Positions 21,757-34,825 of a stretch of DNA of 64,000 bases are shown here, piece by piece. The stretch comes from Nymphaea colorata (lineage: Eukaryota; Streptophyta; Magnoliopsida; Nymphaeales; Nymphaeaceae). Both the position numbers and the translations under genes were made by a program. The stretch covers positions 5,589,503 to 5,653,502 of the forward strand of contig NC_045143.1 of NCBI RefSeq assembly GCF_008831285.2, written 5' to 3'. The notes beneath the pieces were generated by a model. It had not been told where the DNA came from, ran no database searches, and saw nothing but the letters and a program-made list of their open reading frames with translations. Each line of letters begins with the position of its first letter. Positions within the stretch are counted from its first letter, which is position 1.

Positions 21757-24700
21757 TTGATGAAAAATTGTGGTGACGTTGTCCACATGCATGTAGCCGA
21801 GAGGGACGTTCTACATCAAATGGTGAAGATTGTTAGAAAAAGGGTAAATTGACTCTTGCGCTATGCTCTATCCAGTGCTTGAAGTTTTTGGTTCTAACTT
21901 TCAATGTTTGTTTGCAGCCTGTTGGGCATGTCAGGGAGAAGATCTTGTCTCTTGTTGACACCTGGCAAGAAGCTTTTGGTGGGCCAAGGGCCAGATATCC
22001 ACAATATTATGCTGCATACCGAGAATTATTGGTAGATATCATTTTCCTTTTTGGTGAAAGATATATATATATATATATATTTGTATACACACACTCCAAG
22101 TGGTTCATTGGACATGCGTAGGAGTGATGTAAAAATTTTCATATATTTGATTGGACGCTTCACCTATTTGTATCGCACAGCATTTAGCACATAAAGCAGC
22201 ATAGCTTTTTCCCGTTTCTTCAAGAGCCTTTTCCAGTGTCTCCCAGAATAACATTCGCAGTAGCTATTCATGTATTAGCAACATACTAGTGGAATGCATT
22301 TATAAGATATGGAACATTTAGCACTTTAGACACCCAAAAATCAGCAGCCTGAATCACCTTCTAATCTTCTAGATCTTTTGAAAATGAGAGTTAGTGAAAT
22401 AATTCAAGTTGAAGCACCTTTGAGTAGTCAAGAATCAACAAAAATATATGAAGATTCAGAATATGAAAATGGCACATGCAACTATGACTTCTTGAATGAT
22501 CCCATGGCTTCCTTGACCTGATTAACAAATGACAAAATGTTTCATCTACATGCTTCTAGCAATTCACTTGTCTCCAGAGTGCAGGTGCTGTATTTTCCAA
22601 AAAGATCTGAGGGAGCTGCTCCCATATTCACTCCTCCTCAAACACAGCCTCTGTCAAGTTACACTCAATCCTTGACTGGCCCAGATTATCAGCGAGCAAT
22701 CAGTTCAGAGTTTCCAACTTTGAGGTAGAGGCAAGTTATGTTTATGTGCGACATAAATTCACAGTGGATAAATTTGTAGCCTAGGATCTCATTTAATTCA
22801 TAACACAACTATTTTGATAATTTCACCCTAATTTTTCATCCTTAAGAAAGTAGTGGGGCAAACTTAGGTTTTCCAGTGACTGGTTTATGTTTTACTTTCT
22901 TGTAGATCTGTTCAATTTATGTTGCCTTGTTCCTCTAGATGTACAAATATTGCATTTATGCTACTTTTTATTTCTAGAAATGAAGTAAATATATAATCCT
23001 TAGGAGTTGTTGCTATCACGCGGAGAGTTAGGGATGAGAAACACACAATCAGCGTACAGGGTCAGTTTGACTCATTAGATGATTATTCATGGTTGCCATC
23101 AATGTCTCCGTAACCAGCAAGGGTTGCTTAACTTGTCTTGGCTCATATAATCTCATTAATATATGCATTACATATTATACATCACATTTTGTGTTATATG
23201 TAAGATACTCTATATAATGTTATGTGGAGTTCAGATGTCTTGTAAATTTTGTATGTATTTACTTTGCACATACATATATTTTGTCAAGATCAATTTTGAT
23301 AGCTCTAAATGTCAGGTTTTGATCTACTTACAAGTTACAACAAACTCCTGCTCGACTTGTTTATTATGTGTTTCTGTGCTATTTGTCAACAGTCTTCATT
23401 ATTAATGAATCTGAAGAATTGCTGGACAATTGGTCCACTTACATGATAATGTTTGCAACCCAACTTTAGAATGGGCCGATTTGTCTTTCTCAACAGGATG
23501 CTTTCACTGACATAATTTTTTGTCAGAAAGAAAATTGATTTTTTTTCTCTGTAGCTTGAATGTCCTTTTATTGGATGATAGTAGCTCTGTAACAGCTCAC
23601 TCTTGATTTAACATAAATTTGAGTCAAACAATGTCAAGCTAGCTGTCTCATGATTTTAGGATCATCCTGACCTTGCCTAGGCATTGTCTCGTTCTTTTTC
23701 TGTCAATGTGTGCCAAGTTGTCATCTATAATCGTGATGAATTAGTTGAAAAATAGATTATCTGCATATGGTTGCACCTTTATGAACCGAATCTTTTATCA
23801 ATTTCCCTCCTCATTTTTTCTTTTTTCCTTTGTTAGCCTTACGGAAATCCAGAATGCTCGCGGTATAATGGATGTTCTTGTTGAAATGTTAAATGCTTTA
23901 GAGCCAGGAAATAAGGAGGTAATGTGGTCGACAAGCCAATAGTGTATTTTTAACTGTTCAATCTAGATTGTTTTTCTAATCTGGGAACTTTTCCAGCCCT
24001 CACAATTAGACGTGCAATAACCATATTTTGAAATCTTTATATAAAGGATAAAAGTTGCTTTAGTTTTGCAGCTTGCTGAAACGCTGTTTTACTTTGCAGG
24101 CTCTCAAACAAGAGGTAATTGTAGACCTGGTTGAACAGTGTCGTTCTTATAAACAGAGAGTTGTTCAGCTTGTGAATACTACTACTTCGTAAGAATTCCA
24201 ACTTCCTTATTGTATTATTAAAATAAATGTGTGTACTCAATTATAATATACAACAATGATATGCAGAATTGCAATTATTAGTATTTGTGTAAATCTTGTT
24301 GCAATTTTCAACATGGACTGGGCTTCTGGGTTGTATGAATTGCAACTATTGCTGATGTTAGTTGTTTTTATTCACAGAGACGAGGAATTGCTTTGTCAGG
24401 GCTTATCACTGAATGATGATTTGGAAAGGCTTCTCTCTAAGCATGATGTAATTTCTTCTGGTATTGCAGTTCATCCTGAGACGAAAAAAACTACTTCAGC
24501 ATTTTTAGGCATTGGTGATGGGTCAGGTGTCAGTAACACTAGTTCAGCAAAGATGAACAAGGGGTAATATGATACTTCTTGAATTTCTGTCTTTTCCAGC
24601 TTTTTGATGATGCAGTGCTATTGTCTTCTCTTTGCCTTGTTATTGTATGCGGTGATTTAATGGCACGTGACCAAATGATTTTTTAGGGCCATTCATGTGC

Positions 24701-25580
24701 ATGAACAATGTGCACTTAGCCATGAGTTCATGACTTTGAATAGTGTCTTTGTAGCATCCTGGTCAGGACAATGACCAAGTCCATCGGGATCCAAGTTGTT
24801 TTTTCAATTCCGAGCAGTTGTTTGCATGCCTTGAAATGAGGATTCCCGTAAACCTTGAATGAGGATTCCCATAAACCTATCTCTATTATTATCCAGTCAC
24901 TTACTTTGATTTAGCTGAACTTATACTGATTACTAGTCTCAACAGCAATGGGAGCACCTCAACAGCTGCAGGCACAGATGCAGCCTGCGGTATATCCAAA
25001 TGGGGGTATGCCAAACATGGGATCACCCCACTATGATCAGGCGGTTACTTACAAAGGGTGAATGTAAATCAAACTGCCTGGAGCACACAGTTTGCAAACT
25101 TGAGCCCGCATCAGCAGAATGCCATTTATGGCATGATAAGCGTCTTTCTGTTTTGATAGAAATTCGAGGATTCCATCTCTTTCCAACTCTTTAGTTTTGT
25201 CATCTTACAAAGTAGATGATGTGTGCTTATGTCTCATTGATTTACTCCTTTTGTACGATTTCACAGGCGCCCCACAGAGGCTTCCTCCAGCACCCTGGGA
25301 TGTCCAGCCCATCCAGACTCAAGCTACGGCCATTGCTTTTATCCAGCAGCCAGGGTTGCAGTTTCCTGACCAGAGGACTGCATACTAGTTTGCTACAGCG
25401 CAGCACTTATCTCAAAGGGCACGAGGCCTTTCACTCCAAGATAATAGATACGCGAGTCCTTACCAGACTTCTGAATCTTACTTGCAGCCCAAGAATCAAG
25501 CTAAGCCTGAGGACAAACTCTTTGGTGATCTTGTAAACATTGCGAAGACAAAATCCAAACCCTCTGCTTCTGTTAGTTGA
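21757..25580 (+). pseudogene. TOM1-like gene, broken copy, unit C
   Basis: Remnant exons are at 21757-21843 (5' part lost), 21918-22031, 22578-22724, 23837-23918, 24100-24188, 24378-24563, about 24943-25138 and 25267-25580. Lesions compared with unit A: the first VHS exon is cut; a +1 shift near 22600 puts TGA in the exon; about 2.1 kb is deleted so that intron sequence at 24939 runs into the late Gln-rich exon; one base is lost near 25044, leading to TGA; and the last exon has TAG at 25386 (TAC to TAG). Splice sites are otherwise kept, so RNA may still be made, but not a TOL protein. Confidence 0.93.
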
Positions 25581-25922
25581 CTGGAAAGCTCATGTTACTT
25601 TTGAATGACATGCAGCTTCTAGTTCCTGGTTCTGGTGGCCTATTGTGCCTTCCATTCATATGTCCACTTATTGAAGCGATGTATATTCTTTTCCCATATA
25701 CTCTTTTAAAATTTTAGTAACCGTTCCTTGTAAAGTCAGAGTGCAGCTTTTGTTTCATTTCGTCGAGCTGGTTTCTGGACTTTGTTTTGTTCAAGTGTGT
25801 AGTTGGGTGCAGCCAGGCGTCTTTTTCCACCTGATGTAATTTTTGGTCTAGGCGTGAACTTCCATCACTGTCCTCAGTGTCCCAAAGTTTCAAGCAACAT
25901 GATTAGCTGATATGGAACTTAG

Positions 25923-26014
25923 GTCTCTTTGGAGACATCCAATAAAATTGGAACGATATGGAGAGAAAATTAGCATGACCCTTGCATAAGGATGACACAA
26001 ATATTAAACTTACA
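25923..26014 (+). pseudogene. U6 snRNA-like sequence, unit C
   Basis: This is the closest of the three copies to canonical U6: GTCTCTTTGGAGAC hairpin, CATCCAATAAAATTGGAACG, ATTAGCATGACCCTTGCATA, AGGATGACACAAAT. The ACAGAGA box is again changed (ATATGGAGAGA). Upstream and downstream U6-type signals are not seen. Confidence 0.8.
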
Positions 26015-27240
26015 AGAGGTACACAGGACGTAACGTTGACGTTGATGCCGAATAGATAGGAAGGAGGCAATCTGGATGCCGCCTCATTAACTTTTATGGC
26101 TTTGAAGAGGGAGACGGTTCGGCCAAGCACGCCTAGATTCGACCTGGCAACATTTATCATCTTCTAGCATGAACAGAGTCTGGCAGGCTCAAACTGTAAA
26201 AGAGATGGTGATGTGCAAGCCATATATATTATATAGGTGGGAGAGATGGAGAGAGAGAGAGAATTGAATTGATCTTTTGTCGATACAAGAACAGAAACGC
26301 TGGAAAAGGAACAGAGACAACGCCCCAGAAGTTTACATTTAAGGCTTAAGGAACAGTAATCGAAGGCTAATCAAAATTTCGTTTGCCATTCAAATAAGGT
26401 TGTTATTCTGCTCGTTGATGGTCATAAAGGCAATGAAAGACCTGCCAAAAACATCAAAAAAAAGGGGAAATATATCAAAAATCTTCCAACAACTTGCAAT
26501 CGTACCACTGCTCAGAGAAGGTAGGATGAAGAAAAAGACACACAGCGGATAATAGTCAACACCCATGGAAACAAACAAGCCAATGCATTCAGAGTTTGCC
26601 GCTATGCAAGTGAAGAAGCTTTAGAAGATGTGTAAGCACACATGCATAATCCCAAATGGCGCTAGTAGTAGCTTGCACACATTCATGAATAGATGTACTG
26701 CTGGTGCAGTTGTTAACTTAGGCTTTAATGAAATGCATAAATTTCATTTCAGATTGTACATATAAGGTATGGGACATAATATTTTCACAACGACCAATTT
26801 TGACAACCTTGGCTTCTATCTTTATCTCTCTTATCAAAAATATGATTTGAATGGAGAGAACAAGGAGAGAGATACGGACAGAAGCCAGTTAACAAGATTT
26901 GGAGAAGTCGGGAACTTTATTCATACAAAAGAAATGTGTGAAACCAATCCGATTTTAAACTGGTTGACTATGCCCTTCATTTAGAGTTCATTTTTAAAAT
27001 AGCCATACAGATACAATATGCATGTCTAAAAACACATAAATCAACATAAAATCAGTTTTTTTTAATATTTAAGATGAGTTTGAGAAGCTAAAACATTTCA
27101 GACTGTTGATTTTAGAATAGATTATTAACTTTTTGGATGTTAAGATCACAACTATAAGAAAGCTGACAGAAAAAATGAGCAAAAAATGTTTAAAATGATG
27201 TTTGGTAAAACCAACCTCAATATGGGACTGCTTGAATGTG

Positions 27241-27286
<46 letters not shown>

Positions 27287-28884
27287 TGTGTGTGTGTGTG
27301 TGCACTTGCACATGCATCTGCACCCACACTCATGCGACTTAAGGAGAACATGTACACAGTTGCACAAGGTTCAAATGACCAAATCAAACTGATTCAAGCT
27401 TATTTGTATAATTCTCAGAAGAGTAAATTGTCCATTAATTGCTCTCAAATAGGAATTACTCTGCTCTGTGGTCAGCAAATAAAGTTACGATTATTTATTA
27501 GCTCATATTTTTTTCAACAATATGACCAGCTGGACAAGTGGACATGCATGTATTTCCAAATTTAAAGATGTGGATGGCAGGGCTCGACAATTTATGTACA
27601 TTCTCATTACAGTGAGATGTAATCAGACAGACAAAGTGCTAATGTGTGCAGAAGAATGCATGCCAACTGACCTTTGCAACCCCTAAGGTGATGCAATATG
27701 TCATGGATGTCCTTGAGCTCAATGCAGACAAGAGACAAGACAACGTAAGCTTGTTGATATCATTGATTCAATCAAGAATTTATTTTACCATTGATTGACT
27801 AGAGTTGATTGACTAGATTATAGTTCCTGTCACAAGGCATCTTTGGTCAGGTTTGCTGTTAAAACAATGTACAGTTGTGGTTTTTGCTCTACCAGTATGT
27901 AAGATGCTCTGTTATGTTATTGAATCTCATAGACAAATACAGATGCACATAAAAAAGGACCTAATTGATGATTTACTCATGCTTTTGGTCAGCAAATGCC
28001 AAGTTCCAAATTGAAGAACATGGTGGACTGCAAGTCCAGAATAGTCCAATAGGGCATGGTTTACGCCCTGATCTTCACTTCAGGCCTGGGAACGTGTTCA
28101 TCGTCTTAGCCCAATTGCCAGCACATAAGTGTGAGGGAAGGATCTTGTTGGTTTAACACTTTAGATCCTTTTAACTGTTAAGCCAAGCATCTCTCTAGTT
28201 CAAATCTTTTCCCTCCTTGAGATATCTAAATTAGATTGCAACAGTAAGCGGTCAACTTATAGTTTTTTAACTTTGTTCTAGATGGAGTACCCATTGTATG
28301 CTATCGTAGATAAGTTTTGTTGCAATTACATTGTAAATGTATAGAGCATCATATACTAAACTGGAAGAGAAAAAAAATGAACGCGCCATGTATACATTAC
28401 TGGGAGACGACGATTATCGCTAACATTACCCCGTTGCTATTCCCAAGGAAGCATGGAATTTTGCACATGAATTGGAAAAGGGAAGAAAATGTGCTGTCCA
28501 TCAACCAATGCCATTAGTACTGACTAATGGACAATTGGAATGGAATGATTTTCACCTAACAAAATCTAAACAAATTACAGACGCCTGCTAAGGCCACGTA
28601 CCAAAATCCATCATTTGAAACCCAAAAAACGAATCGACTGCTGTTGCTGACTACACAGATATCAACAAGTGATGGAAAATTGAAAATGAGCGCCAGCATA
28701 TGAACTGTAATAAATCCGGCAATTCTTAAAGCTGATACTAAGAAAATACCGAAAATTTTGGAATAAGAAGCGAAAACTACCATGAACCATGAAACCAGAA
28801 TAACGAAAGATCAAGTAAGCTCAGTTTCTTCATATTTCAAGTAGAACAAGGAAACGGGAATAAAATGGGTGGGAGTCTGTTCAC
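26015..28884. other. Spacer downstream of TOL, unit C; no gene recognised
   Basis: It is homologous to 6474-9310 in A. It has lost about 100 bp near 26693 that A and B keep. It holds a long (AT)n(TG)n microsatellite at 27246-27302. The third exon of the NFD6-like gene may lie near the end of this stretch, but I could not fix it. Confidence 0.6.
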
Positions 28885-29212
28885 CTTGTGGGACCAATCC
28901 CCAACTCTGCGACTCCGAAGCCAGTCTCGATCTCAACAGCGCAGACGCGATTGCATTATGCAGAGGCATCATCGAGCCCGAGCAGCTCAACTCCACCGGT
29001 AATCTACCGCATACAAATTATGTCAAGTCAGAACCAAAAGATCCCACAAGAAAAAAAAAATGGTGGGTAGTTCACCTCGAAATGCAGGAGAAGTGGGATC
29101 GGCACATAGAGGTTCGAGCTGGGGAAACGGGTTTTGCTGTCTTTGAGAAGAGGACGAGCCCGGAAGAGCTCAATCTAGCGGCTGCTCTCCTGAAGAGCAT
29201 GGTGGTCGCCAT
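28885..29212 (-). CDS. NFD6-like small protein (3' end not resolved)
   Basis: On the minus strand, exon 1 is 29212-29076 (ATG at 29212) and exon 2 is 29003-28885. Splicing gives MATTMLFRRAAARLSSSGLV, an Arg/Ser/Ala-rich start like a mitochondrial targeting peptide, then CRSHFSCISRLPVELSCSGS and MMPLHNAIASALLRSRLASE, then SWGLVPQG. The R-x-PVEL, slight gap, MPLH-A-ASA and SWGLVPQG pattern is that of the plant family containing NUCLEAR FUSION DEFECTIVE 6, a small mitochondrial protein needed for polar nuclei fusion. Family members often have a short alternative last exon. Read-through from exon 2 stops after about 20 more residues (28811). The unit A copy is broken and unit B has none. Confidence 0.7.
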
Positions 29213-29417
29213 GGCTGCCGGAGAAAGGGAACAAGACGGGAGAGAGAGAGTCGAGTTGAGTGAGACTTAGGGGTTTCCCAGTGACAGAAAATTACAATCT
29301 GGGCCTGTTTTATACCTGAAATAGCTGAAACAGCCTTGTTTTCAGAGGTCCAGAATTCTTTATGGTGCTTCCAATGCGCAGCATTTGCCCAAGACCACAG
29401 AAAATGAAGTGCACATC

Positions 29418-29575
29418 CAGGGGCGGAGGCAGTGGTCAGCCCTCCCCCTCCCTCCTCTCATACTTTAAAAATAATAATAATAATAATTTTAAAAAAATTA
29501 GTTTAATCTATATAAAAATATTTAAAAATGATATTTTGGGTCATGTTAAAATTTTGAAACTATAATTTGATCCTT
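29418..29575. mobile_element. Degenerate hAT-like element, 3' end not found
   Basis: It starts CAGGGGCGGAGGCAG and contains GTTAAAATTTTGAAACTATA, which is shared exactly with the element at 56974. The expected C-rich inverse end and target duplication are not visible, so it is probably truncated or eroded. Confidence 0.45.
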
Positions 29576-30570
29576 CAACAAAAAAATTCTAACTCTATCA
29601 ACATTTGAGACGAACATCACTCTTGCTATTGCTATGTTACTTGTGACGATATAATATCCTTTAACATCTAGTCGCCTTTTTATTGTAGGTTGTTTTGTTC
29701 CAAAATCGAATTGTGTGTTACCCCATAAGAGGGATGAGTGTGAAAGACTATAAAAATTTTTTATGAGTGGGGCTGAATTAATGTTTATAAATTTTAATAA
29801 TAATCAAAATATCATTTTTCAAAATTTTTATATACGATGAGTGATTTTTTTTTTAAAATTTACATGTACATTTAATAGGGATGCCAATGGTTTCTTCGAA
29901 TTGAATGTAGATTTATTGAATGTCATATATTCTGATTTGATTTAAATTCGATTACAAATAAAAGAGGGTCTAATACTTTATTGGAATCAAATTTTAAAAT
30001 TCACAATCAGAATTTGACTTTGATGTTCGCATCTGAATTTGGACTTACTTTTAAATACTCAATTGATCGCGAACCATATTGTGATATGTTAAAAACTGAC
30101 CATCGAAATATATGGATGTTATATGTGATATCATTTGAAATTGTATGTGAGTTCAAATTTAATCGGATATTTCTACAGGATCAAATTCAAATCCTAATTT
30201 GATTATTTATTGAATTCAAATTGAACCCAAATGTGATCGGATATCATTTTTTTGAATATGAATATGATCCGACTTAGACGTGTGGTCTTTCATTTTCTTT
30301 CCTCCAATTTCTCTCCTCATTCATTTTTCTTTTATTTCCTTTCCTTCCTTTCTATCTATTTCTTTCATTTCCTTCCTCTCTATCGAAATAGGGCATAAAG
30401 CTAAATACAAAGCAAATTAAGTGAAAATTTTGGCGCGAAACCATATTTTGTTTAACACACTCAACAATATGAACCCCATAAATGATAAATGATAAAATTC
30501 ATCAAAATTAGGATATGACTTGATCTGCGCTCAAGGAGCAAATATTTTGATATACTCGGTCAAGCGACAA

Positions 30571-30877
30571 TAGGCCTGGGCATCGGGCCGGGTACCCCAC
30601 GGGTACCTGGTACTCAGCTCGATAATGTAATGGGCTGGATTGGGCTCGTTGGAACGGGGCTCGATTCGACCCCATAATTTTTATTTTTTTTTTAATTCTA
30701 TTAACAATATATATTTTATTATTAAAAGTATATTTTATATTAAAAAAGTATTTTTTTATTGTAACTGGGTTGGGACCAGGCTCAGGTTTTGCGTATCAGG
30801 CCCGAACTCGGGTTTGGGACATCAGCCGGCCCAAACACGGCTCTTACTGGGCCGAGCCAGCCCGATGCCCAGGTCTA
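30571..30877. mobile_element. 307-bp hAT-type MITE with exact 8-bp target duplication
   Basis: The ends are TAGGCCTGGGCATCGGGC and the inverse of GCCCGATGCCCAGGTCTA. They are flanked by AGCGACAA at 30563-30570 and 30878-30885. The centre is AT-rich and noncoding. The same family occurs at 49971-50310. Confidence 0.85.
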
Positions 30878-31540
30878 AGCGACAACATTCACAAAACCAA
30901 GCGAAAAGGGACTTCCACAAAAAAAGTTTTGTGAAATAGAAACATGGTGTCATGTATTTTAAGAACATGTATCCCAAAGACACAAGCCAAACACTTTTTT
31001 AAACAGTATTTTGTTCATAATCTTTTCAAAACTCTTGTGAGATGCAACTCATTTTCTGTTTCCTACTTTAAATGCAACACAAATCAGATGTGACCGTTTC
31101 AGGGTGGTTGAAAAATGAAGTTTTGAACGCAAATCGGACATAAAACGGATCGATACATATGGATCGGATATAAAATAAAATTCGGGTAGGAAAGAAACAG
31201 GTCCAGGTTTAAGATTAGAAGATCCGAAGAACCAGCTCGATTTTTAAATAATAAAGTTTAGATACTGACCCGGACCCGAGAACCCATCTTGGACGGGTTT
31301 AACCGACTCGAGAGATCGACTCGATCCGGATAAACATAAACTCGATCCAGTCACGGTGTCACCCTCTCTGAGCGGAAGATGTCGTGCCGAGACCGACGGC
31401 GGAGGGTTCACCACCGGGAGAACCATTGAATTCTGACCGTCGGATCGATTCCAGCAAGCGCTACCGTCCGATGGGCACTAGGACCGCGATCCCACCGTAG
31501 AATATTACGAATTCAATTTCAAAAGGCAGAGAGGGAGGAG

Positions 31541-31903
31541 AGAAGGCACGCTCTGATGCTGCTTTCTCTCTCGTTCCTCTTTTTATTTTCTTTGTTTCCC
31601 CTACCCACCTCTTGAAGCGAAATCGCCTCGCTTTCGTTCCCGCCACGCCCCTCCCTCGATCGGAACCCCTCAGCTTCCGCTATTTCTCGCCCGTTTCCGG
31701 CCTCAGTCCTCATTGATTCCGGTGAAGGGCTTTAGCTGTTCCGCTGGAATTTTGTTGCCTACATCGACCTCGTACTTTTGAGGAGATCGCTCCGTGGAAT
31801 CGCTTGACGTGTTTAGGTTCCTGAGCTTTGAGCGGTAAATTCTCCTCAACGTTCAGGAGAATCGTTGCTCCTGGTATGAAAATTTGGACCCGCTGAGGCG
31901 GTG
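31541..31903 (+). promoter_or_regulatory. TCX gene 5' leader / promoter region
   Basis: This CT-rich then mixed sequence stands just before the TCX start codon. A CTTTCTCTCTCGTTCCTC tract near 31562 is typical of plant leaders. The transcription start cannot be fixed. Confidence 0.45.
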
Positions 31904-34772
31904 ATGGAGCAAGGGCTCCAGCAGGCGGATTTTGCAGGGAAGAAGCTGGCCGCTAGACAGCTAGATTTCACCGGAATATGCAGCACCTCCGCAGCTGTGG
32001 CCGAGAGTCTGCCCCGCCCCTCAGCGATTCCTGTCTTGTGAGTGTCAAGATCATCCCGGCTTCATCCCGCTCAATTTGTTGCTTGTGTCTTCAATTCTTC
32101 GGTTCACGGGAACTCCTTTATAATTTTTCCGATTCAAAAAATTGTTGCGCAAGTCCTCCAAAGATGCATGTCTTGGTTACCTTTCCGAGTTCTTTTTTTT
32201 TTTGGGAGAAAATTTAAATTTTAAACGTTTTTGATCTACAGGCGTTTCAGGATCGTGGATTTGTAGTCCGATTTCTTGTATATAATGGCGATTTCGTCTG
32301 TAGAATACAATTTTAATTTCAGTAGTTTCTTCTTGGCTTTAAATTTGAAACTGACTGACGGAAATTTGTTGTTAAATTTCCTAAAGCTTGCGTTTTGGAC
32401 GAAGATCTTTGTTCTTCCGTTACGTTCTCCGTTTTACTGTGTGAAAATTTCTTTCTTTAATTTTTTTCTTTTGTATTGGAAATTATTGCGCTAAGACTTA
32501 AGAGTTAGCCAATTTCAGAAGGCTTTGGTCTTCTATCTGGGCAAAACGGTTCTTTTCGGTCTTCTTTTGGTATGAGTTTTAAATGACTTATTTTTTAGTT
32601 GCAAGCATTCTTCCTTGTTGTTTCTCATTTTGTTTTTGTTTTTTAACTAAACAACGCATTTCCTAAATGATTAAAATGCATGGTGAATTATGCAGCAGTG
32701 CACCTGGAGATTGTAACTGTATGAACATGTCCTGTTTAGAAATGATTTCTTTATTATTGTCGCTTTTTGCCTTCTTCGGTTACAGTTTCTTTACTAAAAC
32801 TATACGCAGTATACTTCCTATACATGCGTCGGAACCATATGTAGAAAAAGAAACACCCACTTATTTATAACTATGATACAGTTGAAATATTCTATCGTAG
32901 TTGACCTACAAAGATCAATGAGTATCTATTGAGTGAATGCATGAAAAGGGGGAGGGAGTTTTTTTTTTAAATTATAGTTTACTTGAATTATATAATTATT
33001 TCTTAAATATATATTTATTGGTCTTTTTTTTATGTCTGGGCAAAGAGGAGATGATTTTTTACATTGTATCTTTTACATAAGTTTTATATTTATTTTTAAT
33101 ATTGTTTTATTTTTAGGTGTTACATTTCGTACATCTTTAGTCTGTTCTTTTTCCACGATCCCGGTACACAGTTGTCGGATTTCTATAAAGAGAAAATACA
33201 GAATACGTTTCACAGTCTTAAGCGATAAGGTTCTAAGGTTTGGACGTTATTCTGCAGTTTAAACTGCATCATATTTCACTTGATTTGTTTGGTGGAGTAC
33301 ATAAAATGCTATCTGATTGCCGGGGTCATACTCTCCGTGCTACTTATCTCATAAGTTTTTTACGTAATGCTGCATTGAAATTTGAAGGTGAATGTTATTT
33401 CCTTTTCCCTGAGTAGCCGGCTGTTGGTTGTTTTCTTCCTGGAACTAAGATAGAACTTAGAAGATGTTAACAGTTAATTTCTTTGCTTACTAAGTGAAAA
33501 AAAAGAATTGCTATTTTCTTGATGTTTCTCTTTTTGTTTGATATTCATGAACCTATCATTTGGTATTGTTGTCTGATTTTTGTTTGTTTGTTTGTTTGTT
33601 TTGTTTTTTTTGTTTTTTTTTATATACAGAAAGCCAGAATCACCAAGGTCTTCAAGACCTCCCCGCTCAATTTTTGATTCAAAAGATGGCACTCCTAAGA
33701 AACCAAAGCAGTGCAACTGCAAGCATTCAAAATGCTTGAAATTGTAAGTGCCATATGAGTTGATATGTTTGTTCAATTTGTTTTTGTGGTGTTTGTCATT
33801 TTATGAAGATATAGGTTATTTTTCCCTGTGAAAATTTTGAAAGACAAGCAGTTGAAGATGCTGCATGTGAGAAAGTGAGAGAATTTAGAGGCCACGGAAT
33901 CTGACTATTTGGGACTTGAGAGTTAATCCGTATTCTTCTTAATCTTCTTTTGAGATATCATTTGATGACCTCGGCCCTTGGGTTTCATATTCAAGAAAGA
34001 TTTGGAAAACCTGGTTTGTTCAATGCAACAAGACATGTCACAGGAATGGGGATTCAGGAAGGAACTGGATTCATTCACCCTTCAGGATGCAGACTTGTTC
34101 AATAGAGGCATTTTTCAATTTTGTGAGAGATAATTTCATTTAGAGACATGCTGTTCTTTTTATGGTCACATTTTTCGCATTGCAGAATCTAACTTTTAAA
34201 CCTTGCCAATTCTTTCTCCTTTTGCATTAATGTGCTTGTGAGTTGAAGTACATGTAAAGTTAGTGCAGTTGCTAATTCTTTTGGATAACTTATACTTTCC
34301 ATATTTCGTCCAAGTATGCTAGTTGTGGTTGTTATCCGTGTGAGTCCAGTGCATTCTATAGTATGTTCATTTGCAACCACTAGGTATGCTTTTATGTTAT
34401 TCCCTTGATTATGCATATTCAGGAGTGGTCTACCCTCTACTCATGATTCTCTGGTAGACTAATCTTTGTCAAGTCCATCGTAGCGCTGGAAAATTGTATA
34501 TCGAATATGTGGTAAGTATAATTGACATTGTCTGTCAGTCTAAGTCACATAAGTACAACAGTTTTGCCCAAGTACCAGTAGCAATATGGCGGTACTGGTA
34601 CGTGGGTATGTCCATGGTATGTTTGGATCGGTTTCAAGTTGGAACCGATCCAAAACACTATTTTTTCTTTTGTTAAGTTCTAAACATTGTCTTCATGATG
34701 TATCAGAGTATGATTTTTGTTTTATGTTTGTGTTTTTGTGGAATTTTGCATACACACGCACACACTCATTCT

Positions 34773-34825
<53 letters not shown>

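Larger units (their letters stand above)
21757..29270. repeat. Segmental duplication unit C (TOL - U6-like - NFD6-like)
   Basis: Homology to A runs from the middle of the VHS exon (TTGATGAAAAATTGTGG) through the spacer to the NFD6-like gene. An internal deletion removes what is about 3293-5393 in A. It has no IPK2. Sequence past 29270 is unique. Confidence 0.9.
29271..31540. other. Intergenic, AT-rich, with short transposon remnants
   Basis: No gene is recognised. It contains a degenerate hAT-like end at 29418, an AT-rich stretch with ATTCGAAT/CGGATAT-type motifs (29880-30260) common in plant dispersed repeats, and the element at 30571-30877. Confidence 0.6.
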
